Source of the DNA: Methylophilaceae bacterium
GTDB taxonomy: Bacteria > Pseudomonadota > Gammaproteobacteria > Burkholderiales > Methylophilaceae
Direction of reading: 5' to 3'
DNA: 64,000 bases
Assembly: GCA_018398995.1 (NCBI GenBank)
Contig: CP073759.1
Location: 1,961,577-2,025,576, forward strand
Part shown: positions 1-6,788 of the stretch, in pieces
Position numbering within the stretch: the stretch's first letter is position 1
How the letters are laid out: each line of letters starts with the position of its first letter
The notes under the pieces: model-generated
Database searches by the model: none
The model's input: only the letters and a program-made list of their open reading frames with translations
What the model was told of the DNA's origin: nothing
Position numbers and translations under genes: made by a program

Positions 1-708
1 AATGGTAAAGATGATATTTTATGCTTTTTTAGAGATGATCATTTATCCGACAAAATTGGCTTTGAGTATTCTAAAATGCACTCGTCAGATGCGGTGAAAG
101 ACTTTATTGATAATCTAGAAAACATTAGAAATAACAATCCCAAAAAACCCAAAGTGGTTAGTGTGATATTAGATGGTGAAAATGCTTGGGAGTATTACCC
201 TTATAATGGATTTTATTTTTTAAAAGAGCTGTACGCAGCATTGATTGATCATCCCGACATTATCATGTCTACCTTTAGTGACATTATTGCCTTACAAAAA
301 TCAGGCCACTTTCCCACAATACCAGTATTGCCAAAAATAGCCGCCGGTAGTTGGGTTTATGGCACATTTAGCACATGGATAGGCAGCGCAGATAAAAATG
401 CCGCTTGGGATTTATTATGCGAGGCAAAAAAAGTGTATGACAACGTTATTCACACCTTAAATGCTGAAAAACAACTCGCTTGTGAGCGGCAATTAGCAAT
501 TTGTGAAGGTTCGGATTGGTTTTGGTGGTTTGGCGACTACAATGCCTCCGATAGTGTGAAAAGCTTTGATCAGCTTTATCGAAGAAACCTAATCAATTTG
601 TATGAATTATTAGAACAAAGCGTCCCAGATAATCTACACCAAGCGATTAGCGAAGGTGGGGGTGATGCCGAAAATGCTGGCACCATGCGTAGGGGGCATG
701 ATGCCTAA
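1..708 (+). CDS. Glycoside hydrolase family 57 protein, C-terminal part (5' end outside window)
   Basis: The reading frame is open from base 1, so this is the 3' part of a longer gene. The visible 235 residues resemble the C-terminal region of GH57 alpha-amylase/alpha-glucan-processing enzymes: an early FFRDDHLSDKIGFEYS stretch and, about 60 residues into the visible part, the ILDGENAWEYYPYNG motif whose Glu-Asn-Ala-Trp block is typical of the family. GH57 enzymes act on alpha-glucans such as glycogen or maltodextrin. The next gene (malQ-like) overlaps its stop codon by 8 bases and a ROK sugar kinase follows, so these three probably form a glycogen/maltodextrin operon. The catalytic nucleophile region is not in the window, so exact specificity cannot be assigned. 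Confidence 0.85.
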   Translation, partial: NGKDDILCFFRDDHLSDKIGFEYSKMHSSDAVKDFIDNLENIRNNNPKKPKVVSVILDGENAWEYYPYNGFYFLKELYAALIDHPDIIMSTFSDIIALQKSGHFPTIPVLPKIAAGSWVYGTFSTWIGSADKNAAWDLLCEAKKVYDNVIHTLNAEKQLACERQLAICEGSDWFWWFGDYNASDSVKSFDQLYRRNLINLYELLEQSVPDNLHQAISEGGGDAENAGTMRRGHDA

Positions 709-2146
709 AGCTGCGCAAAACAGTCAAAAACAAGCCGGTGTTTTATTACATATTAGCTCTTTACCTGCAGGCAATTTGGGCCAAGATGCGTATCGGTTTG
801 TTGACTTTTTAGCATCATCAGGCGTGAGCGTTTGGCAAACATTGCCTATTAATATGCCACACGCCGATAATTCGCCATACCAATGTATATCAGCGCACGC
901 TGGTAATACCGCATTTATTAGCCCACAACAATTGCAGCAAGACGGATTAATCACCGAGATTGATTCACAGTTGGCACATACACAAGTGCTGCAGTTGGCT
1001 TATGATTATTGCGTAAATAACAAAAAGTTAGATGGATTCACAGACTTTTGTCATCAGCATAAAGATTGGTTAACCGATTTTGCACTTTATTCTGTATTAA
1101 GAAAACAATTCAACAACGCCAGTTGGGAGCAATGGGATGATTGCTACAAAAACCGTGATGCAGAAGCCTTAATAGCTTTTGAAGCCGAACAGGCAGCAGC
1201 GATTGAACAAGTTAAATTTCATCAATATTTGTTTTTTAAACAATGGCATGCATTAAAAGTTTACGCCAACACACATCATATTGCGTTATTTGGCGACATT
1301 CCTATTTTTGTTGCATACGATAGTGCAGAAGTGTGGGCAAAACCACATTTATTTAAGCTAGATGAAGACAACGCCATGACAGTTGTCGCTGGCGTGCCAC
1401 CCGATTATTTCTCTGAAACAGGTCAACGCTGGGGTAATCCGCATTATCAATGGGAGGCGATGGCAGAAGATGATTATGCATGGTGGGTAAACCGCATGCG
1501 CACCCAATCTGAGCTATTCGATTTAGTCAGAATAGACCACTTTAGAGGCTTGCAAGCTGCTTGGGAGATTCCTTCTAACGAACAAACCGCCATCAATGGC
1601 ACATGGGTTGATGCGCCAGGTGATGATTTACTAGCCGCTATTTATGCCCAATGCCCTGATATTCATTTAGTGGCAGAAGATTTGGGCATTATCACCGAAG
1701 AAGTCGATGCCTTGCGTCTGAAATACAAGATGCCGGGCATGAAGATTTTGCAATTCGCTTTTGGTGGTGACGAAACCAACCCTTATTTACCGCAGAATAT
1801 CGAAGAAAATAGCGTTGTTTATACTGGCACGCACGATAATGACACCACACTAGGTTGGTATCAACAAGCAGAACAGCATGTAAAAGATCATCTGCATCGC
1901 TATTTAAATAATGATCAACCCAACATGCCTAGCGCATTAATCACACTGGCTTTTTCTACAGAAGCAAAATTAGCAATAGTGCCTATGCAAGATATTTTGG
2001 CGCTCGATGGCGCACATCGCATGAATACGCCTGGCACAATCGACAATAACTGGGCTTGGCGCTTTAATTGGGAACAATTAACTGACCAACATCAACAAGC
2101 GTTTAAACAAGCGGTTAGCAATGCAGGACGCGCAGTCAATGTCTAA
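701..2146 (+). CDS. malQ: 4-alpha-glucanotransferase (amylomaltase)
   Basis: About 481 residues of GH77 type. The protein opens with GVLLHISSLPAG, the usual N-terminal block of bacterial amylomaltases, and carries GDIPIFVAYDSAEVWA, a GVPPDYFSETGQRWGNPHY block, the nucleophile region LVRIDHFRGL, the acid/base region LVAEDLG and a THDND motif near the C-terminus. It transfers alpha-1,4-glucan chains between maltodextrins in the cytoplasm. The frame is open from 656, but an AGGGGG at 691-696 best serves the ATG at 701 (a second ATG is at 698). It overlaps the upstream GH57 stop and the following ROK kinase start, which suggests translational coupling in a glucan operon. Confidence 0.93.
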   Translation: MPKAAQNSQKQAGVLLHISSLPAGNLGQDAYRFVDFLASSGVSVWQTLPINMPHADNSPYQCISAHAGNTAFISPQQLQQDGLITEIDSQLAHTQVLQLAYDYCVNNKKLDGFTDFCHQHKDWLTDFALYSVLRKQFNNASWEQWDDCYKNRDAEALIAFEAEQAAAIEQVKFHQYLFFKQWHALKVYANTHHIALFGDIPIFVAYDSAEVWAKPHLFKLDEDNAMTVVAGVPPDYFSETGQRWGNPHYQWEAMAEDDYAWWVNRMRTQSELFDLVRIDHFRGLQAAWEIPSNEQTAINGTWVDAPGDDLLAAIYAQCPDIHLVAEDLGIITEEVDALRLKYKMPGMKILQFAFGGDETNPYLPQNIEENSVVYTGTHDNDTTLGWYQQAEQHVKDHLHRYLNNDQPNMPSALITLAFSTEAKLAIVPMQDILALDGAHRMNTPGTIDNNWAWRFNWEQLTDQHQQAFKQAVSNAGRAVNV

Positions 2147-3065
2147 AGTGGCTAAAGCTATTGGTATTGATGTCGGAGGAACCAACCTACGTATTGGTGT
2201 ATTTGAAGCGCTTAGCTTAATAGACGAAATCCGCGTTCAAGCTGATTTTTCTGCAATTTGTAAAACACAACTCCCGCAAGTTGCTTGGCAAACAATACTA
2301 AACGTGACGGCTGAGGGTATTAAAAGCGTGCTAACAAAACACCCGCACATCGCCCACATAGGCATTGGCTTCCCGGGGTTTATCGACCCTGCCACGCACG
2401 CGGTAGCGCAATCACCCAATTTACCAGGCTTGCAAAACGTCAATTTGGCACATGACCTTGCCCAACTTTTGCAAAAAACTATCATCGTAGAAAACGATGC
2501 CAATGCGGCCGCTTTTGGCGAATATTGCCTAGCAGGCAAACCAGCAAGCGGCTTAATTTATCTAGGCTTAGGCACCGGTGTTGGCGGCGGTTTAATCTTA
2601 AATGGTCGTCCCCACGTTGGCCATCACGGTTGTGCCATGGAAGTTGGCCATATCACCGTTGTGGCAGAAGGCCGCCTGTGTGGCTGTGGCAATTTAGGAT
2701 GCATGGAACAATATGCCTCGGCTAGTGGCGTCAGCTTAAGCTATCAAGAAGCAACGCAACGCCAACACACCGCAGCAGAAATTGCCGCATTTGCAACAAC
2801 AGGTGATCAGCATGCCATCAACGCCTACGAAATAGCCGCAAACGCCTTAGCACAAGCGCTCGCCAGCATTTTAAAAGTGGTTGATGTACAACATATCGTT
2901 ATCGGCGGCGGCATGGCTGGCGCTTGGCATTTAATGCAAAACACATTCAATCAACGCCTCAATCACGATTTAATCCCAGTCTTGCGAGGTAAAGTAAAAG
3001 TAAAACTATCTACCGCGCAAGATATAGCAGGCATGCTGGGCGCGGCGATGTTGGCTAGTCAATAA
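2139..3065 (+). CDS. ROK-family glucokinase / sugar kinase
   Basis: About 308 residues. The N-terminus has the ATP-binding GIDVGGTNLRIG motif, the middle has ENDANAAAFGEY (the catalytic Asp region of ROK kinases), then GLGTGVGGGLI and the ROK zinc motif CGCGNLGCMEQYAS. It would phosphorylate glucose released by the upstream glucan enzymes, although ROK kinases also use other hexoses. The frame is open from 2121, but the ATG at 2139 has an AGGA ten bases upstream and begins just before the malQ stop, giving an 8-base overlap. No terminator is obvious downstream; the integron-like region begins soon after. Confidence 0.88.
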   Translation: MSKVAKAIGIDVGGTNLRIGVFEALSLIDEIRVQADFSAICKTQLPQVAWQTILNVTAEGIKSVLTKHPHIAHIGIGFPGFIDPATHAVAQSPNLPGLQNVNLAHDLAQLLQKTIIVENDANAAAFGEYCLAGKPASGLIYLGLGTGVGGGLILNGRPHVGHHGCAMEVGHITVVAEGRLCGCGNLGCMEQYASASGVSLSYQEATQRQHTAAEIAAFATTGDQHAINAYEIAANALAQALASILKVVDVQHIVIGGGMAGAWHLMQNTFNQRLNHDLIPVLRGKVKVKLSTAQDIAGMLGAAMLASQ

Positions 3066-3133
3066 ACACTCAACGCTAAGTCGTTTATGGCTGACGCATT
3101 GATAGTCCGCCTTATGAAAACTTCACAAACACA

Positions 3134-3147
3134 TGCGGTGCACCGCA
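3134..3147. repeat. Perfect 14-bp palindrome TGCGGTGCACCGCA
   Basis: A perfect inverted repeat in the non-coding stretch between the ROK kinase and the cassette array. It lies within a GC-richer segment (3120-3165) that looks unlike the surrounding AT-rich DNA and may be part of a dispersed intergenic repeat. There is no U-tract, so it is not called a terminator. No gene is seen between 3066 and 3449. Confidence 0.5.
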
Positions 3148-3203
3148 AGTGGGTACGCCCTACAAGCTCTGTATTGGCTGTGGTTGATTGCTTAGCATGA
3201 ATT

Positions 3204-3228
3204 AATCGTGTCTGACCCCATTTTACTT
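3204..3228 (-). repeat. Direct repeat copy 1 (25 bp, core GTCTGACCCCATTTTACTT)
   Basis: The same 25 bases occur again at 3425-3449 in the same orientation, and the pair brackets attC-like site 1. The core read on the minus strand (AAAATGGGGTCAGACACGAT) resembles the short palindrome-poor REP-type tails found scattered in many proteobacterial genomes, but that assignment is from memory and was not searched. Confidence 0.7.
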
Positions 3229-3256
3229 CGCACTAAAATCAAGGGTTAAGTAAGGA

Positions 3257-3334
3257 GACTAACGTTTGACATAAGGGGCTGGCTTTATCCGGACCCGACC
3301 GAGCGTAGCGAACGACTTGAACCATTTGTTAGGT
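3257..3334 (-). repeat. attC-like integron recombination site 1
   Basis: Read on the minus strand the site starts CACCTAAC, runs through a GC-rich partly self-complementary middle ending in GCCCCTTATGTCAAAC, and closes GTTAGTC. The outer boxes fit the attC rules RYYYAAC and GTTRRRY. Its right half (CCCCTTATGTCAAAC) is nearly the same as in sites 2 and 3, which is why it is read as one family. It lies downstream of the 3450-3677 cassette gene, as expected for a cassette's own attC. Confidence 0.75.
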
Positions 3335-3424
3335 GTTTTGCTCAGAACATCATTCGGGCCAACGTTAATTCCAATCGTTCAGCCAGATTGAGTTTCCGCT
3401 TTTATCAAGACCAAAAACAGACAA

Positions 3425-3449
3425 AATCGTGTCTGACCCCATTTTACTT
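3425..3449 (-). repeat. Direct repeat copy 2 (25 bp)
   Basis: Identical to the copy at 3204-3228. It begins directly after the stop codon (3450-3452) of the minus-strand cassette gene and lies before attC-like site 1, so it is inside the cassette's 3' non-coding part. Confidence 0.7.
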
Positions 3450-3677
3450 TCACTTTGCAGGAATGTTCAGATAAGCAACGTAAATACCCAGTAACGCGAT
3501 AGCTGTAGCCCAAATCCACTGCCAGTGACTTAAATAGAATTGTACAATCGTGCGTGCTATACGAGCCGTCCAGTGGTACTCAGTATAGGGAGCTGGCATG
3601 ATGACAATGCCGGGGCCAGAATAACCCTCGGTCATTTTTGCCTCGCCGTCATACCAGCGTTTTATAGCTTTAATCAT
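3450..3677 (-). CDS. Cassette-encoded small membrane protein, unknown function
   Basis: 75 residues with a basic, aromatic N-terminal half (MIKAIKRWYDG) and one likely C-terminal membrane span (about residues 48-70, WQWIWATAIALLGIYVAY). Not recognised. The ATG is only seven bases beyond attC-like site 2, so the gene begins right at the cassette boundary, typical of integron cassettes; no strong Shine-Dalgarno is seen apart from the GGGAT run supplied by the attC end. Its stop abuts the second copy of the 25-bp direct repeat. Expression would depend on an upstream promoter or read-through. Confidence 0.6.
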   Translation of the reverse strand: MIKAIKRWYDGEAKMTEGYSGPGIVIMPAPYTEYHWTARIARTIVQFYLSHWQWIWATAIALLGIYVAYLNIPAK

Positions 3678-3684
3678 AATCTAT

Positions 3685-3742
3685 CCCTAACGTTTGAATT
3701 AAGGGGCGCCGTTAGGCGTCCCGCTTGAATGATGGGTTGGAC
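3685..3742 (-). repeat. attC-like integron recombination site 2
   Basis: On the minus strand the site runs from GTCCAAC through CCATCATTCAAGCGGGACGC, a short loop, GGCGCCCCTTAATTCAAAC and ends GTTAGGG. GGGACGCC and GGCGCCCC pair as the inner stem, and CAAGCG against its partner gives the second stem. At 58 bp with RYYYAAC and GTTRRRY-like ends it is the cleanest attC of the array. It sits nine bases after the stop of the interrupted lipoprotein gene. Confidence 0.85.
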
Positions 3743-3750
3743 ATAATTGT

Positions 3751-4377
3751 TTACTTTGTAGAACTAAACCCATGACTAGCTCGGTATTCATCAACTTTTT
3801 CAAGCAATCCAATAACCTCAGCAGCTAACATACCATCGTTATAGTCTTTTCCTGATTTTGCTGAGAATTTAAATTTCCAGCCTGCTCGCTGACCAGGTGA
3901 GTATTTGCTTGCAATAATACGTAATAGACTTTCATCTACATCAAAAGCAACATGCTCGTTGTACGTGCAACCGCTATAGCGAGAGTTTTTACAATCAACA
4001 TCTCGGTTAATGATTGTAGCTGATACTGATTTAGGGCCAGAAGGGGTTTCAAAATTGGCTGTTTGATAAAAATTTCAGCCGCTACTTTGATAATAAATTG
4101 ATTGATAAACCTGAAATGAAGTTTGACCAGTTTTTTTGTTAATGTGCGCACGCAAAAAGTTGTCATCCCAAACTATACCAAGAAGCCCACGTTTTTCTTG
4201 AAATCCATTAACCGTGGTAATTGTTGCAATAGTATCTAGTGAATCATCCTTTACAGTTGCTGTATTTTTAAAGTGCTCAGGGGTTAAATTTATCGCAGTT
4301 TGTATTTGTGCTTCTCTTGAATTGGTTGCACAACCTGTGATAGCTAATGAGAATAAAATGATGATTAAATGTTTCAT
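3751..4377 (-). pseudogene. Cassette-encoded lipoprotein gene interrupted by an in-frame TGA
   Basis: The gene starts at the ATG at 4377 behind GAGGG (five bases away) and has a lipoprotein signal (MKHLIIILFSLAITGCATNS, lipobox ITGC). The frame meets TGA at 4075-4077 after about 100 codons, but the same frame then continues without another stop for 107 codons to TAA at 3751-3753, nine bases before attC-like site 2. The downstream part reads as ordinary protein (for example VAFDVDESLLRIIASKYS and GQRAGWKFKFSAKSG). The context SSG-stop-NFYQ suggests a Trp codon TGG changed to TGA. It is either a pseudogene, a truncated protein, a recent mutation or a sequencing error. The function is not recognised. 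Confidence 0.7.
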
Positions 4378-4406
4378 GCTGCCCTCATTTGTTATTTTTG
4401 AATATT

Positions 4407-4466
4407 GCCCAATGTTTGACATAAGGGGCGCGCTTTAGCGCGTCCCGCTTGATGGATGGGTTAGGC
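4407..4466 (-). repeat. attC-like integron recombination site 3
   Basis: On the minus strand it runs GCCTAAC, CCATCCATCAAGCGGGACGC, a short loop, GCGCCCCTTATGTCAAAC and ATTGGGC. The inner stem is GGGACGCGCT/AGCGCGCCCC, and the outer arms extend by AATATT on each side (4401-4406 and 4467-4472). The closing box has A in place of the conserved G (ATTGGGC instead of GTTGGGC), which could impair recombination there. The stop codon of the upstream cassette gene (TAA at 4461-4463) lies inside the first box. Confidence 0.85.
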
Positions 4467-4871
4467 AATATTTACGCACCCAAGCAAAATAGCACCTAAA
4501 CTTAGGGCAACTAGCACCATTAGAGCTGCGAAAATAACTAATAACCAGCTAAGGACTGCAAATTCAGGTGAAACGTGCAACCCAAGCGCATCTCGAACTC
4601 TAAACATCTCATCATGTGAATGACGATTCATTATGCCACCGTAAATAAAAAATAGAGCAAGAAGTACACTCATAAGGATTGGGAGAAAAAGTGCAAAACG
4701 AATGTCTGGAGACTCCATTCGATGAGCGAAGTAATATGACACTATTGCCCCTGTAATTGCGTAATAGAAAATATTAATTTCTATCGTGAGTTTAAGATAG
4801 TGTTTGTACAAATCGACACTGATTTCATACTGCTTCCACAAATCATTTTTTGATAATGCAAGTGCGTTCAT
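4461..4871 (-). CDS. Cassette-encoded multi-pass membrane protein, unknown function
   Basis: 136 residues with about four hydrophobic segments (roughly 30-50, 60-80, 103-120 and 118-134) and a charged loop HSHDEMFRVRD between the second and third. The family is not recognised. The ATG is eight bases after attC-like site 4 and its AGGA ribosome-binding site is part of the site's closing box; its TAA stop is inside the opening box of site 3. This makes the gene exactly one cassette. No promoter of its own is visible. Confidence 0.65.
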   Translation of the reverse strand: MNALALSKNDLWKQYEISVDLYKHYLKLTIEINIFYYAITGAIVSYYFAHRMESPDIRFALFLPILMSVLLALFFIYGGIMNRHSHDEMFRVRDALGLHVSPEFAVLSWLLVIFAALMVLVALSLGAILLGCVNIA

Positions 4872-4878
4872 TTTAATT

Positions 4879-4924
4879 TCCTAACGTAAAGTAGACACCC
4901 AAATCGGTGTATAACTAGTTAGAA
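4879..4924 (-). repeat. attC-like site 4 (short, diverged) at the array's upstream edge
   Basis: On the minus strand TTCTAAC and GTTAGGA enclose a 46-bp imperfect palindrome whose inner arms ACACC/GGTGT pair around CAAAT. The boxes are off-consensus at their outermost bases and the middle does not match the CCATC..CAAGCGGGACG family of sites 1-3. It could be a diverged attC or the former insertion boundary (attI side) of the array. Confidence 0.5.
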
Positions 4925-4952
4925 GGCGGGGTAAGATTATTTTATTATTCAT
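4881..4952 (-). CDS. Possible 23-codon leader ORF overlapping attC-like site 4
   Basis: Starts ATG at 4952 with AGG eight bases upstream (AGGTAATTAAC), encodes a 23-residue peptide beginning MNNKIILPRLL, and stops with TAG at 4881-4883 inside the closing box of site 4, nine bases before the cassette gene start at 4871. The arrangement resembles the short ORF that overlaps attI1 in class 1 integrons and aids translation of the first cassette. This may be chance in AT-rich DNA. Confidence 0.25.
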   Translation of the reverse strand: MNNKIILPRLLTSYTPIWVSTLR

Positions 4953-5242
4953 GTTAATTACCTGTTTTTATTTAAATTATTATTTAATCTTATGAAGCGA
5001 TGCTGAAAAGCAATCCTATTGAGGCTTAGCAGCCTAAGTTGCTCGATGTCGTTCACGATAAGATAGGTTAAAACATTACAGTATTTGTACAGAAAATCAA
5101 TACTTGCAGTGGGTGAAGATATATATTTTTTTAATAAGCGTCATCCGCTTGCAATGCGCGTTTAGGGCGTCAGTGCTTTTTCTGCTGGCAGTTACTCAAT
5201 TAGGGTGTATGGCGCCAGCAATTGGATGGGTTTAGTAGCTTG

Positions 5243-6310
5243 TTATGATGGTTGTTTTAGTGCCCAAATTACATGCTCTTTGACTAAAGCGCTTGTATCA
5301 TTTTCACGCAACTTAAGAGCCGCTATCACTTGAGGTGTTTTAGGTGCATTACCTAATCCCACCGCAATATTACGTAGCCATTGTTCATAACCAATTCGGT
5401 AGATCGCGCTGCCTGCCATTTTTTGTTTGAATTCTTCTTCAGTCCAGCTAAAACATTCTATAAGGCTAATATCATCTAAGCCGTGGCGCACATGAAAGTC
5501 ATTTTCTTGGGTGGTTTCGGCAAATTTGTTCCACGGGCAGGTGAGTTGGCAGTCGTCACAGCCGTAAACGCGGTTGCCGATGAGTGGTCTAAATTCTTCA
5601 GGAATGCTGCTTTTAAGCTCGATGGTCAGGTAGGAGATGCATCGTCTTGCATCTACTTCATATGGCGCGGTAATGGCTTGGGTGGGGCAAATATCAATGC
5701 AGGCGTTGCAGGTGCCGCAATGGTTGGTGGCAGGTTGGTCTATTGGTAGTGGTAAGTTGGTGTAAATTTCGCCTAAAAAGAACCAAGAGCCGTGGTCTTT
5801 ATTAATCAATAGTGTGTGTTTGCCGCGCCAGCCTAGGCCTGCTTTTTCGGCTAAAGCAACTTCTAAGACAGGTGCGCTATCGGTAAAGGCGCGGTATTCA
5901 AATTGTTGCGTGGCTTGTTGAATGTTATCGCACAGTTTTTGTAGTTTATTGCGCACCACTTTGTGGTAATCGCGGCCTAATGCATAGCGCGAAATAAAGG
6001 CTTGTTTGCCATCATTGATGACTTGCCAGCTATCTTTGGCTTTGGGCGGTAAATAATCTAAGCGAGCAGAAATAATACGGATGGTATTGGGGATTAATTC
6101 GGCAGGTCGGGTTCGCTTCGTGCCGTGTTTTGCCATATAATCCATCTCACCATGAAAGCCTTTTGCTACCCATTCTTGATGACCAGATTCTGCTTGCGAC
6201 AAATCCGTATCGGTAATGCCTATATCGGCAAAGCCAAGTTCTTGACCCCAGCGCTTGATGTCTTGAGCGAGGGCGATCATTTCGTTAGCAGTAGGCTTAT
6301 GGATTGTCAT
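5243..6310 (-). CDS. queG: Epoxyqueuosine reductase
   Basis: About 355 residues. It carries GYGWRGKHTL-type sequence (AGLGWRGKHTLLI), then two ferredoxin-like cysteine clusters CGTCNACIDICPTQAI and YGCDDCQLTCPWNK, the hallmark of the cobalamin- and Fe-S-dependent reductase that makes queuosine from epoxyqueuosine in tRNA wobble position 34. The open frame extends to 6397, but homologues start near MTIHKPTANEM, so ATG at 6310 is chosen; a later ATG at 6280 is possible. It is divergent from tsaE, and the two start codons share the sequence CATG at 6308-6311. Confidence 0.93.
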   Translation of the reverse strand: MTIHKPTANEMIALAQDIKRWGQELGFADIGITDTDLSQAESGHQEWVAKGFHGEMDYMAKHGTKRTRPAELIPNTIRIISARLDYLPPKAKDSWQVINDGKQAFISRYALGRDYHKVVRNKLQKLCDNIQQATQQFEYRAFTDSAPVLEVALAEKAGLGWRGKHTLLINKDHGSWFFLGEIYTNLPLPIDQPATNHCGTCNACIDICPTQAITAPYEVDARRCISYLTIELKSSIPEEFRPLIGNRVYGCDDCQLTCPWNKFAETTQENDFHVRHGLDDISLIECFSWTEEEFKQKMAGSAIYRIGYEQWLRNIAVGLGNAPKTPQVIAALKLRENDTSALVKEHVIWALKQPS

Positions 6311-6779
6311 GACTGAATATTTTACACGCGAATTGGCGGATGAAGCAGCGACATTGCAAGCAGGTCGAGATTTTGCCAAGCAGTTATCTGCGGGCATGAC
6401 CGTTTATTTGCATGGCGATTTAGGCGCTGGTAAAACCACCTTTGTGCGCGGCGTTTTGCAAGGTTTGGGGCATGAAGGCAAAGTAAAAAGCCCAACTTAT
6501 ACCTTGGTTGAGCCGTATGAATTTGGCGATTTGCAAGTGTATCATTTTGATTTATATCGTTTTGTTGATGAGTATGAATGGGATGCTGCTGGTTTTAGTG
6601 AGTATTTCAATGAGATGAGTATTTGCATGGTTGAGTGGCCTGAAAAAGCAGGTACACTATTGCCTAAACCAAGTGTTGATGTGGCGCTGAAATTAGCTAA
6701 GGTGCAGCTTAATTCACAGGCGATTGGCCGAACTTTGATAATCAGTAAACCTGAGATAATGAGTAAACCTGAAATATAG
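6309..6779 (+). CDS. tsaE: tRNA threonylcarbamoyladenosine biosynthesis ATPase TsaE
   Basis: 156 residues with the Walker A motif GDLGAGKTT at residues 36-44, the family motif VKSPTYTLVEPY, HFDLYRF and MVEWPEKAG. TsaE supports the TsaBD complex in t6A37 modification of ANN-decoding tRNAs. It starts ATG at 6309, overlapping the divergent queG start, and runs into amiC nine bases downstream, as in the usual tsaE-amiC operon. An odd feature is the C-terminus: a short tandem duplication gives ISKPEI followed by MSKPEI (6736-6776), which lies beyond the normal end of the family. Confidence 0.93.
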   Translation: MTEYFTRELADEAATLQAGRDFAKQLSAGMTVYLHGDLGAGKTTFVRGVLQGLGHEGKVKSPTYTLVEPYEFGDLQVYHFDLYRFVDEYEWDAAGFSEYFNEMSICMVEWPEKAGTLLPKPSVDVALKLAKVQLNSQAIGRTLIISKPEIMSKPEI

Positions 6780-6788
6780 TTAGGACGT

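Larger units (their letters stand above)
3257..4924 (-). mobile_element. CALIN-type gene-cassette array (attC cluster without integrase)
   Basis: Four attC-like sites alternate with three minus-strand genes, each gene starting 8-30 bases after one site and ending at or before the next. This is the layout of integron cassettes: one gene, little or no promoter, then a recombination site. No tyrosine recombinase (intI) gene is present on either strand in the window, so this fits a cluster of attC sites lacking an integron integrase. The cassette products are a multi-pass membrane protein, a lipoprotein gene with an internal stop, and a small single-pass membrane protein. A possible decayed half-site (CATTGCAAGCGGATGACGC on the minus strand, about 5138-5157) suggests the array was once longer. 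Confidence 0.75.

Noticed and set aside
4075..4077. TGA read as selenocysteine
   Set aside because: The context looks like a lost Trp codon, the protein is not a known selenoprotein, and no obvious SECIS-like hairpin follows immediately. A plain nonsense change is simpler.
3936..4166. 76-codon minus-strand ORF overlapping the lipoprotein cassette
   Set aside because: It is in a different frame from the clear lipoprotein coding frame that spans the same DNA, and has no ribosome-binding site.
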